Below are positions 1 through 7,435 of a DNA stretch of 58,197 bases, in pieces. Under the pieces are notes generated by a model. It saw only the letters and a list, made by a program, of their open reading frames with translations. It was not told the origin of the DNA and did no database searches. The stretch is from Rhodobacteraceae bacterium PARR1 (lineage in GTDB: Bacteria > Pseudomonadota > Alphaproteobacteria > Rhodobacterales > Rhodobacteraceae): NCBI GenBank assembly GCA_002256185.1, contig NKIT01000009.1:1-58197 (forward strand). Reading direction: 5' to 3'. Made by a program: the position numbers and the translations under genes. Position 1 is the first letter of the stretch; each line of letters starts with the position of its first letter.

Positions 1-392
<392 letters not shown>

Positions 393-524
393 TCCGGGGT
401 CATGGCAGCTTCGCGCCGGGATTTGCCCAAGCTGCGCTCGGGCGATGACAGCGGCGCATAAAGGGTTTAAAACAGGACAAGACGGGGCATCAGACCCCGC
501 ATTGAGGCGATGGAGAGCGGAATC

Positions 525-1076
525 ATGGTCACGAGACGTGGGTTTTTCGGCGTTGCGGGCGGTGCGGTGGTGCTGGCCGGATGTGCCAATGGCGTGGGAT
601 CGAACGGCGCGGGGCAGATTGACGCGCGGGTTGATGCGACGCGGGATTATCTGTTCAGCCGCTATCCCGGCACGCGGGAATTGTCCGCTCGTTCGGCGGG
701 CGTGCTGTACATGCCTTTGGTGACAGAAGCGGGGCTGTTCTACGGCGGGTCTTACGGGCGCGGTGCGCTGCGAATCCGGGATGTGACGGTGGATTACTAT
801 TCGGCCACCAAGGCCTCTTTCGGCTTGCAGGTCGGCGCGCAGCAATATGCCCATGCGCTGTTCTTCACCAATGAGAATTCGCTTTCGGACTTTCGCCGGT
901 CTGCCGGTTGGGCCGCCAGCGGCGACATCCGCTATGCCACGCCCGAAGAAGGCGCCAGCATCGGCAAGCAGACCAATGAGATCGACACCGGCGTTCAGGC
1001 CTTTGTCTTTGGTCAGCAAGGGCTGATGGCGGGGGTGTCGCTGGCAGGCGTGAAGTATACGCGGATCATTCCGTAA
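525..1076 (+). CDS. SYLF (YSC84/DUF500) domain lipoprotein
   Basis: The 183-residue product starts MVTRRGFFG, a Tat-like twin-arginine start, followed by a hydrophobic stretch and a lipobox (VLAGC), so it is probably an exported lipoprotein. The mature part matches the SYLF/YSC84 domain: RSAGVLYMPLVTEAGLFYGG near the start, VDYYSATKASFGLQVGAQ in the middle, and a C-terminal QGLMAGVSLAGVKYTRI. SYLF domains bind lipid in eukaryotes; the bacterial role is not settled. The start at 525 is preferred to the in-frame ATG at 510 because GGAG lies 9 bases upstream of it, while the GAGG before 510 is too close. A perfect hairpin follows the stop. Confidence 0.85.
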   Translation: MVTRRGFFGVAGGAVVLAGCANGVGSNGAGQIDARVDATRDYLFSRYPGTRELSARSAGVLYMPLVTEAGLFYGGSYGRGALRIRDVTVDYYSATKASFGLQVGAQQYAHALFFTNENSLSDFRRSAGWAASGDIRYATPEEGASIGKQTNEIDTGVQAFVFGQQGLMAGVSLAGVKYTRIIP

Positions 1077-1095
1077 GGGCGGACAGAGAACCGAC

Positions 1096-1123
1096 GCGAA
1101 ACTGTCCCCAAGGACAGTTTCGC
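1096..1123 (+). terminator. Perfect 12-bp hairpin after the SYLF gene
   Basis: GCGAAACTGTCC is followed by loop CCAA and GGACAGTTTCGC, a perfect 12-bp stem 20 bases after the stop codon. It has no following T-run, so it may be a weak or Rho-assisted terminator or an mRNA 3'-end stabiliser. Confidence 0.6.
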
Positions 1124-1190
1124 CGGTTTGATTGCGGCTGAGGCAACGAAGCCGCAAGGTGTGTTCGGCAATCCTGACATTTAGGGCACG

Positions 1191-1270
1191 GGGCGCGCAC
1201 GACCGGGCGGGGGCGTTTACGCGCCCGCCAAGGGGCGGGCGGGCGCGGCCCGTGCTGGGGCAGCACGGGC
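1191..1270. repeat. Structured intergenic repeat family 1, copy 1
   Basis: This very GC-rich element lies between two convergent genes. It contains two successive hairpins: GGCGGGGGCG..CGCGCCCGCC and CCCGTGCTG-GGG-CAGCACGGG. It shares order and core words (GACCG, GCGCCCGCC, GGGCGCGGCCCG) with the element at 23277-23380, which also sits between convergent 3' ends. The paired bases of the last stem differ between copies but remain complementary. Confidence 0.6.
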
Positions 1271-1334
1271 GGGTACGGGGCCAATGGTGCGATACGCGCG
1301 GGTCACTTGCCCCGCGCGACTGGAATGCCGTTGC

Positions 1335-2207
1335 TTACCCCTTGGCCCGCAACCGCCGGATCAGGCTGGACGTGTCATTCCGACCGCCGCCCATCTGCTG
1401 CACGTCCTTGTAGAACTGATCCACCAGCGCCGTTACCGGCAGGCTCGCCCCCAATTGATCCGCGGTCTCAAGACAGATCTTCAGATCCTTGCGCATCCAA
1501 TCCACGGCAAAGCCGAAGTCAAACCGCCCCTCCAGCATGGTCTTGTGGCGGTTGGCCATTTGCCATGACCCTGCGGCACCCTGAGAGATCACTTCAACCA
1601 CCGCCGCGCCATCAAGGCCCGCCTTCTCGCCAAAGGCCAGCGCCTCGGACAGGCCCTGCATCAGACCCGCGATGCAAATCTGGTTCATCATCTTGGCCAG
1701 TTGCCCGGCCCCCGACTCTCCCAACCGCCGACAGATGCGGGAATAGGCGGCGATCACAGGCTCTGCCCGGTCATAATCGGCCTCAGACCCGCCGCACATC
1801 ACCGACAGAACGCCATTCTCGGCCCCGGCCTGCCCGCCCGACACCGGCGCATCGACAAAGCCCAGACCTGATGATCCCGCCACCCCGGCCAGTTCCCGCG
1901 TCACTTGTGCTGACACCGTGGTGTGATCGACAAACAGCGTCCCCGCCGCCATGCCCGCGAAAGCCCCCGCCTCGCCCAGACAGACCGCGCGCAAATCATC
2001 GTCATTGCCAACGCAGGCAAAGACGATCTCCGCCCCCATTGCCGCCGCCGCAGGGGTCAAGGCCGCCTGCCCGCCATGCTTGGTCACCCAAGCCTCGGCC
2101 TTTGAAAACGTGCGGTTATAGACTGTCACCTGATGCCCCTTGGCCGCCAGATGCCCGGCCATCGGCCCACCCATCACGCCCAGACCCAGAAATGCCACCC
2201 TTGCCAT
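1335..2207 (-). CDS. NAD(P)-dependent beta-hydroxyacid dehydrogenase (3-hydroxyisobutyrate dehydrogenase family)
   Basis: The 290-residue cytosolic enzyme has the two-domain layout of this family. The N-terminal Rossmann fold starts with VAFLGLGVMGGPMAGHL, the substrate-binding signature is DAPVSGGQAGAENG at about 120, and the catalytic-lysine helix is GAGQLAKMMNQ, followed by the all-helical C-terminal domain. Such enzymes oxidise 3-hydroxyisobutyrate (valine degradation) or reduce tartronate semialdehyde. Sequence alone does not choose between these, and no pathway partner lies nearby. The ATG at 2207 is chosen because the dinucleotide-binding motif begins five residues later; the frame is open further upstream but encodes unrelated residues. 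The gene is divergent from the penicillin acylase gene. Confidence 0.9.
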   Translation of the reverse strand: MARVAFLGLGVMGGPMAGHLAAKGHQVTVYNRTFSKAEAWVTKHGGQAALTPAAAAMGAEIVFACVGNDDDLRAVCLGEAGAFAGMAAGTLFVDHTTVSAQVTRELAGVAGSSGLGFVDAPVSGGQAGAENGVLSVMCGGSEADYDRAEPVIAAYSRICRRLGESGAGQLAKMMNQICIAGLMQGLSEALAFGEKAGLDGAAVVEVISQGAAGSWQMANRHKTMLEGRFDFGFAVDWMRKDLKICLETADQLGASLPVTALVDQFYKDVQQMGGGRNDTSSLIRRLRAKG

Positions 2208-2302
2208 GCGCCTTGCCCCCACTGTGCCAGTTGATTGCCCTTGATGCCGGGATGGACTAGGAAGCCATCCTGTCCCGCCCGTCAAGAACAGGCCCATTTA
2301 CG

Positions 2303-4768
2303 ATGATCACCACATTCCGTTGGATGCTGCGCCTGCTGACCGGGATGATTGTCCTGTCGCTCGTGGCGCTGGTCATCGCCTATTGGTTCCTGTCCCGCTC
2401 TTTGCCCGACTATACCGAAACCTTCGCCCTGCCCGACATCTCTGCCCCGGTCGAGATTGTGCGCAACAATGACAACGTGCCCCACATCTTCGGCAAGACC
2501 GATGAGGATGTCTTTTTCGCCCTTGGTTTTGCCCATGCCCAAGACCGGTTGTGGCAGATGACCATGCTGCGCCGCACGGTCCAAGGGCGGCTGTCCGAGG
2601 TGTTTGGCACCCGCACCCTGAAAATCGACGAACTGATGCGCCGCTATGACCTTTACGGTCTGGCCGCCCAATCGCTGGCCGTGCAGGACGCGGCGACCAC
2701 CGCCGCCCTGACCGCCTATGCGCGCGGGGTGAATGCGTGGATCGGTCAGGTGAACGTGGGCGCGCGGGGACGTGGCGCGCCAGAGATGTTTTTCTTTTCC
2801 AATGAGATCGCCGCTTGGCAGCCCACGGATTCGCTCGCCATCGTCAAGCTGATGGCGCTGCAACTCTCGACCCAGTTGGAAACCGAGGTCCGCCGCGCCC
2901 GCCTGTCGATGCTGCTGCCCGATGCGCGGTTGCGCGACATCCTGCCCGATGATCCCGGCGTGGCGGTGATGGCCGCGCCGGATTACGCCGTACTGATGCC
3001 GGGTGTCATGCCATCCACCGCGCCGCTGCGCATGGCGACCTATGATCCGCTGTCCCCCTTCCTGCGCGCGGATTTTGCCGGGGCGTCGAATGCTTGGGCC
3101 GCGGCACCCACACGATCCGCTGCAGGTGGAACGCTTCTGGCCAATGATCCGCATCTGGGATTCACCGCGCCGACGCTGTGGTATCTTGCGCGGCTGGAGT
3201 TGCAGACGGGCGGCGTGATCGGGGCAACCATCCCCGGCGTGCCTTTGGTTCTGTCCGGGCGGTCGGACAAGTTCGGCTGGGGCGTCACCGCCAGCTATGC
3301 CGACGATCTGGATGTGATGATCGAAAAGCTGAACCCGGCGAATACCGAACAATACCAGACCCCGGATGGCTGGAAGGATTTCGTCACCCGCCGGTCGATC
3401 ATCAACGTCAAGGACGCCGCGCCCATCACCATCACCCTGCGCTGGACAGACAATGGCCCGGTGCTGCCGGGGTCGCATTATGACCTCGGCTCTGTCACGC
3501 CGCCCGGCCATGTCGCGGCACTGGCCTGGACGGCGCTGGCGGCGGATGACACCACGATGTCGGCGGCGATGGCGCTGATGCGCGCGGGCACCGTTGCGGA
3601 TGCCATCAAGGCCGGGGCGGGGATCGTCGCACCGGGCCTGAACCTGATGCTGGCCGACCGCAATGGCATCGCGATGCAGACCGTGGGCCGCATCCCCCAG
3701 CGCGACGCCCGCCACCAGACCCAAGGCCGCATGCCCTCGGCGGGGTGGGAGGCGATCAACCGCTGGCAAGGGGCCCTGCCCTATGACCAGAACCCGCGGG
3801 AGGTGAACCCCGCCTCTGGCCTGATCGGCAACACCAACAACAAGACAGTGGACCGCCCCTTCCCCAACAACATCTCCTTCGACTGGGGCGACACGCAACG
3901 CATCCAACGCTGGCTGACGCTGATGAAAACGCGGGAGGTGCACACGCGCGAAAGTTTCATCGAAGCCCAGCTCGACACCGTCAGTTTCACCGCGCGTTCC
4001 TTGCTGCCGCTTGTCGGGGCGGACCTGTGGTTTACCGGCGATGCGGCGGCAGAGGGCACGCCCGAACGCATGCGCCAACGTGCGCTGGAACTGCTGGCGG
4101 CGTGGAACGGCGAGATGAACGAGCATCTGCCCGAACCGCTGATCTATCAGGCATGGCTGCGCGCCTTGAACGAACGGCTGATCCGGGATGAGCTTGGCCC
4201 CTTGGCCGATGAATTCACCCATCCCGATCCGGTGTTCATCGAACGGGTATTCCGCAACATCGACGGTGCGTCGATCTGGTGCGACATCATCCAATCGGCC
4301 CCGGTGGAAACCTGCACGGACCTTGCCCGCATGGCGCTCGATGACGCGCTGTTGCAACTGTCGGAAAGCTACGGTCCGAACGTGGAAAGCTGGCGCTGGG
4401 GCGATGCGCATCAGGCCACCCATGACCACCCGGTGATGGGCGAGGTGCCTGTGCTGCGCTATTTCGTCAACATCCGCCAATCCACCAGCGGCGATGAAAG
4501 CACGCTGATGCGCGGCAGCACCAAGGGGACGGGGCCAGAGCCCTATCTGAACGTCCATGGCGCGGGCTATCGCGGGGTCTATGACTTCGCCGACCCGGAT
4601 TCATCGGTGTTCATCACCTCAACCGGGCAATCGGGGCATCCGCTGTCGCGCTTTTACGATGATCTGGGCGTGCTGTGGCGGCGGGGCGAATACATCCCGA
4701 TGTCGCTTGACCCGGCCCTTGCCCGTGCGGCGGCGGTGGGGGTGACGACGCTGACGCCCGTGCCGTAA
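2303..4768 (+). CDS. Penicillin acylase family Ntn-hydrolase, membrane-anchored
   Basis: The 821-residue protein belongs to the penicillin amidase (peptidase S45) family, whose precursors self-cleave and use the new N-terminal serine to hydrolyse amide bonds of acylated substrates. Residues 9-30 form one hydrophobic segment without an obvious cleavage site, suggesting an anchor with the enzyme in the periplasm. Residues 45-85 (VEIVRNNDNVPHIFG, ALGFAHAQDRLWQM) are the family's N-terminal signature. Ser262 in AGASNAWA is the expected nucleophile, followed by LLANDPHLGF, and GNTNNK is conserved near residue 510. The length fits the family. Natural substrates may be N-acyl amino acids, acyl-homoserine lactones or peptides; this cannot be read from the sequence. 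A terminator follows at once. Confidence 0.9.
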   Translation: MITTFRWMLRLLTGMIVLSLVALVIAYWFLSRSLPDYTETFALPDISAPVEIVRNNDNVPHIFGKTDEDVFFALGFAHAQDRLWQMTMLRRTVQGRLSEVFGTRTLKIDELMRRYDLYGLAAQSLAVQDAATTAALTAYARGVNAWIGQVNVGARGRGAPEMFFFSNEIAAWQPTDSLAIVKLMALQLSTQLETEVRRARLSMLLPDARLRDILPDDPGVAVMAAPDYAVLMPGVMPSTAPLRMATYDPLSPFLRADFAGASNAWAAAPTRSAAGGTLLANDPHLGFTAPTLWYLARLELQTGGVIGATIPGVPLVLSGRSDKFGWGVTASYADDLDVMIEKLNPANTEQYQTPDGWKDFVTRRSIINVKDAAPITITLRWTDNGPVLPGSHYDLGSVTPPGHVAALAWTALAADDTTMSAAMALMRAGTVADAIKAGAGIVAPGLNLMLADRNGIAMQTVGRIPQRDARHQTQGRMPSAGWEAINRWQGALPYDQNPREVNPASGLIGNTNNKTVDRPFPNNISFDWGDTQRIQRWLTLMKTREVHTRESFIEAQLDTVSFTARSLLPLVGADLWFTGDAAAEGTPERMRQRALELLAAWNGEMNEHLPEPLIYQAWLRALNERLIRDELGPLADEFTHPDPVFIERVFRNIDGASIWCDIIQSAPVETCTDLARMALDDALLQLSESYGPNVESWRWGDAHQATHDHPVMGEVPVLRYFVNIRQSTSGDESTLMRGSTKGTGPEPYLNVHGAGYRGVYDFADPDSSVFITSTGQSGHPLSRFYDDLGVLWRRGEYIPMSLDPALARAAAVGVTTLTPVP

Positions 4769-4791
4769 AGGCCGGGGTTGCCCCCGGCCTT
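4768..4791. terminator. Bidirectional terminator between convergent genes
   Basis: AAGGCCGGGG, loop TTGC, CCCCGGCCTT form a perfect 10-bp stem that begins at the last base of the penicillin acylase stop codon and ends 6 bases before the stop of the convergent oxidoreductase gene. It could serve both transcripts. Confidence 0.8.
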
Positions 4792-4797
4792 CAGGTC

Positions 4798-5628
4798 TTA
4801 GAGCGCGGCCTTGACCACGTCGGCCATCGGCGTGGTCGGGCGGCCAATCAGGCGCGACAGGGTGCGGGAATTGTCCTCCAACGCGCCCTTGCCTGCCTGA
4901 ACATCACTGTCGGCCAGAACAAAGGCAAAGCCTTCGGTCAGGCCAAAGCCTTTCAGGATGCCCGCATAAACATCCGCCGGAAGGTCATTGTAGGGAATGG
5001 TCTTGCCAATCTGGCGCGACACTTCGGCAGCCAGATCGGCGTAGGAATAGGACTGATCCCCGCCCAACTCATAGACCGCATTGTCATGGCCCGCAGTTGC
5101 GGCAGCGACGGCAATTGCTTCGGCATAATCCTTGCGCGCGGCGGCAGAAAAGCGCCCTTCGCCCGCCGATCCGATCAAGGCCCCGGCGGCAATTGCGCCA
5201 CCCAGACTGCCGGTCTGGTTTTCGATATACCAGCCGTTGCGCAACAGCGTGTAGGTCAGGCCCGAGGCCTTTAGCGCCGCTTCCGTGCCCTTGTGATCCG
5301 CCGCAAGGATCATCGGCGACGTGTCAGCCTGCAGGATCGAGGTGTAGATCACCCGCCCCACACCCGCCGCCTTGGCAGCATGGATCACGTTCTTATGCGC
5401 GCCGACGCGATCATCGAAATCATTCGATGAAATCAGCACGAGGACATCCACCCCGGCCAGCGCCGCAGGATCCGCCGATTTGTAGTCAAAGGCGCGGACG
5501 GGCACGCCAAGGTCAGCGGCCCCTGCCGGGTTGCGCGCCAGCGCGATGGGGGTGACGCCGCGCGCTTTCAGGGCGGCGATGGCAAGACGGCCCAACTGGC
5601 CGGTGGAACCTGTGATGGCAATGGTCAT
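4798..5628 (-). CDS. NmrA-like/QorB-type NAD(P)-binding oxidoreductase
   Basis: The 276-residue atypical short-chain dehydrogenase starts MTIAITGSTGQLGRLAI, giving the TGxTGxLG dinucleotide-binding motif. VLVLISSNDF at about 70, a long substrate region including YTLLRNGWYIENQ at about 135, and ELGGDQSYSYADLA follow the NmrA/QorB (YtfG) pattern of NADPH:quinone oxidoreductases. ATG 5628 is chosen because it directly precedes the motif; the open frame upstream runs through the divergent promoter and regulator. The gene is divergent from an HxlR-type regulator with a palindrome between them, the usual layout of quinone- or electrophile-responsive reductases. Substrate is inferred. Confidence 0.87.
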   Translation of the reverse strand: MTIAITGSTGQLGRLAIAALKARGVTPIALARNPAGAADLGVPVRAFDYKSADPAALAGVDVLVLISSNDFDDRVGAHKNVIHAAKAAGVGRVIYTSILQADTSPMILAADHKGTEAALKASGLTYTLLRNGWYIENQTGSLGGAIAAGALIGSAGEGRFSAAARKDYAEAIAVAAATAGHDNAVYELGGDQSYSYADLAAEVSRQIGKTIPYNDLPADVYAGILKGFGLTEGFAFVLADSDVQAGKGALEDNSRTLSRLIGRPTTPMADVVKAAL

Positions 5629-5666
5629 GGAACTCTCCGTGGTTGATGCGGCAGAGATGATCCCTT

Positions 5667-5685
5667 TACTTCCGAAAAGGAAGTA
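5667..5685. promoter_or_regulatory. Palindromic operator between the oxidoreductase and HxlR genes
   Basis: TACTTCC-GAAAA-GGAAGTA is a perfect 7-bp inverted repeat in the 101-base divergent intergenic region, 39 bases upstream of the oxidoreductase start and 45 upstream of the regulator start. A partial repeat (TTGGTAAGTATCC) follows at 5694-5706. The position fits an HxlR-dimer operator controlling both genes; binding is inferred. Confidence 0.6.
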
Positions 5686-5729
5686 CCTACATTTTGGTAA
5701 GTATCCACATTTTTCGCACAGGGCCTGTG

Positions 5730-6116
5730 ATGAAGGATTTTCCCAGCCCCCCACCGGGGATGAAAGCCAATGTTCTGCACCCCCTCTGCCCCTCGCGGCA
5801 GGTGCTGCAACACCTGACCAGCCGCTGGGGCGCGTTGATCCTTGTGGCACTGGCGGGCAAAACGCTGCGCTTTTCCGAACTCCGCCGCGCCTTGGGCGAC
5901 GTCAGCGACCGCATGCTGGCGCAAACCCTGCAAGGGCTGGAAGCCGATGGCATGGTCACCCGCGTGGCCCACGACGTGGTCCCGCCGCATGTGGACTATT
6001 CCCTGACCGAGATCGGCGAGGAAGCGGCAGGTCTGGTCCAAGGGCTGGCAGCATGGGTGGAGCGGCGGTTGCCGGAGATATTGACGGGGCGAGTCGAACC
6101 GTCGCAGCACTGCTAA
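5730..6116 (+). CDS. HxlR-family winged-helix transcriptional regulator
   Basis: The 128-residue protein matches the HxlR/MarR-like winged-helix family. After a short N-terminus comes CPSRQVLQHLTSRWGALIL, with the family's near-N-terminal cysteine at Cys20. The recognition helix region is FSELRRALGDVSDRMLAQTL, then the wing, LEADGMVTR..PPHVDYSLTEIG, and the dimerisation helix. In QorR/HypR-type relatives this cysteine senses quinones or electrophiles, which suits the divergent QorB-like target; that role is inferred. ATG 5730 is preferred to the frame-extending start at 5694 because the latter would run into the operator region. Its TAA is immediately followed by the stop of the convergent small gene. 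Confidence 0.85.
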   Translation: MKDFPSPPPGMKANVLHPLCPSRQVLQHLTSRWGALILVALAGKTLRFSELRRALGDVSDRMLAQTLQGLEADGMVTRVAHDVVPPHVDYSLTEIGEEAAGLVQGLAAWVERRLPEILTGRVEPSQHC

Positions 6117-6299
6117 TCAGGCACGGCGCTTTTGGGCGATGATGGCGCGGGCTTGGGCCATTACATCGGCCTGCGGATTTGTGGGGGCGGTGTTGAGGGT
6201 TTCCAGCGCCTCCAACACCTTAGCCCGAAACCACAGATCATGCGCCTCTGCCGAGGTGGTAATGCTCGTATGCCCCAAAACCAAAGCCATGTCCGGCAC
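6117..6299 (-). CDS. Small antitoxin-like protein (resembles RelE/ParE accessory 'stability determinant')
   Basis: The 60-residue product starts at a GTG 11 bases after the ParA-like gene's TAA. AAAGGA overlaps that stop, a well-placed ribosome-binding site implying translational coupling. The middle (AEAHDLWFRAKVLEAL) and end (ADVMAQARAIIAQKRR) resemble small antitoxins annotated as stability determinants, which carry a W-x-RAKV segment and a VMAExRAII tail. The N-terminus (ALVLGHTSITTS) departs from that family and superficially resembles the end of a tyrosine recombinase. No RelE/ParE toxin gene is adjacent, as the gene abuts the HxlR stop. It may be a remnant, or a partner of the ParA-like ATPase. 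Family placement rests on recalled motifs only. Confidence 0.5.
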   Translation of the reverse strand: MPDMALVLGHTSITTSAEAHDLWFRAKVLEALETLNTAPTNPQADVMAQARAIIAQKRRA

Positions 6300-6310
6300 A
6301 AATATGTCCT

Positions 6311-7360
6311 TTAAGGGTCGAGCATATCGACGACACTGTCGACAGCCGCTAAACCTACTCGAAGCTGGTTACTATTCACTTTCACATCAGGATCGCTGTG
6401 CACAGGGTAGTAATCTTGCCTCATGCGAGAAAGAGGAGTTCCGTGATGCGCAGCAACCACACCTGCTGTGTTGAAATCTCGCAATTCACCAACATATAAG
6501 GACAAAAACTCTTGACGACTTGTAGCAGCATTGGGTTTTACCGAGAACCGTGCAGGATCGGCAACGAATTCAGAATAAAGCTGGTCAGCCGTAGCTTCTG
6601 AAAAAGCTGCAAACGCTGCTGCAGCACCCTTAAACTGCGTGAACCGATTTCCGATCGCTAAATGAACCTTTGGCAAGGAAAAACCCCGGCTTGCTGCTTT
6701 TGCGGCAAATGTGTAATTTCCGAAAAACTGATGCGGCGGGTTTGTTCCGTACAGCAAGGCAAACAGAGCTTTAACAGCCACCCGCGAAGAGTCATCTGCA
6801 TTAACTGGCACCAACAATCTGCTTGCTGCGCATACTGCCAGTTCGGTGTATATCGCAAAGGATGGATTTGTGTCAAAGAAAACGGTCCATTCATCTCCAT
6901 CAAGCGATGAAACCAATCGGTGGAAAATTTTATGCACCCAATCCCAAGGGTCTGCGAGACCCGGAAATGGCGTTCTGCTGGCTTCGTCGTTAATCGCAGG
7001 AGCCATGAGCTCCAAATTGCCATCGCCAGATAGTAGATAAATGTTATTCGGCATATTCTGGTTCAGGTCAGATATTTTAACGAGAAAATCCGACAATTTA
7101 GGAACAGAACGCGTAAGTATTGCATTGCTTATGTATCCAACAACACTTTTTGGCGTAACATTTGAACAGAGGTCCAGAACATTTGCTTCGCCCAAGATGC
7201 CGCCGCCAAGCAAAAGCATCGAACTGTTTGCCTGTGGGCAAAGATCGATCACCAGCACCTTTCGCTCCGGATGTTGCTCAGCAAAACGTGAAGCAACATG
7301 GAAAGTTATAGTACTCTTTCCAGTGCCGCCCTTATTGTTCCATATTGCATAAGAGTGCAT
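6311..7360 (-). CDS. ParA/MinD-like P-loop ATPase in an AT-rich islet
   Basis: The 349-residue protein opens with a ParA-type deviant Walker A, NNKGGTGKST (Lys10 and Lys15), followed by KVLVIDLCPQANSSMLLL; ParA normally has DxDPQAN here, so a cysteine replaces the second aspartate. A probable Walker B/switch region is WTVFFDTNPSFAIYTELAV near residue 165, then LLVPVNADDSSR. No helix-turn-helix or ParB-like gene is visible, so it is not a plasmid-type parAB pair. GC content is about 38-47% against 62-66% around it, indicating recent acquisition. It has its own promoter-like sequence and RBS (GAGGTGGG) and is coupled to the small gene downstream. A role in partitioning, positioning or defence is open. 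Confidence 0.8.
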   Translation of the reverse strand: MHSYAIWNNKGGTGKSTITFHVASRFAEQHPERKVLVIDLCPQANSSMLLLGGGILGEANVLDLCSNVTPKSVVGYISNAILTRSVPKLSDFLVKISDLNQNMPNNIYLLSGDGNLELMAPAINDEASRTPFPGLADPWDWVHKIFHRLVSSLDGDEWTVFFDTNPSFAIYTELAVCAASRLLVPVNADDSSRVAVKALFALLYGTNPPHQFFGNYTFAAKAASRGFSLPKVHLAIGNRFTQFKGAAAAFAAFSEATADQLYSEFVADPARFSVKPNAATSRQEFLSLYVGELRDFNTAGVVAAHHGTPLSRMRQDYYPVHSDPDVKVNSNQLRVGLAAVDSVVDMLDP

Positions 7361-7389
7361 TTACCCACCTCAATAAAAAAATTTAACAC

Positions 7390-7418
7390 AATATTGCAGA
7401 TGTGAAAATTTTTTTCAA
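7390..7418 (-). promoter_or_regulatory. Sigma70-like promoter of the ParA-like gene
   Basis: On the minus strand, TTGAAA (7418-7413) is separated by 17 bases from AATATT (7395-7390), about 30 bases before the ParA-like start. The spacer includes an A/T tract and a near-palindrome GTTGAAAA/TTTTCAC that could be an operator. The region is about 25% GC, the lowest in the window. Confidence 0.55.
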
Positions 7419-7435
7419 CTTAAAAATGATTAGCC

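Noticed and set aside
2282-4558. A 758-residue open frame antisense to the penicillin acylase gene.
   Set aside because: Composition is dominated by Arg/His/Gly/Gln as expected from the mirror of GC-rich codons; no start context or family motif. The plus-strand gene has clear catalytic motifs.
6117-6299. Reading the small gene's LGHTSITT segment as the end of a tyrosine recombinase, hence an integrase remnant.
   Set aside because: The catalytic Tyr and the flanking box are absent, and the rest fits antitoxin-like proteins better. No attachment-site repeats were found.
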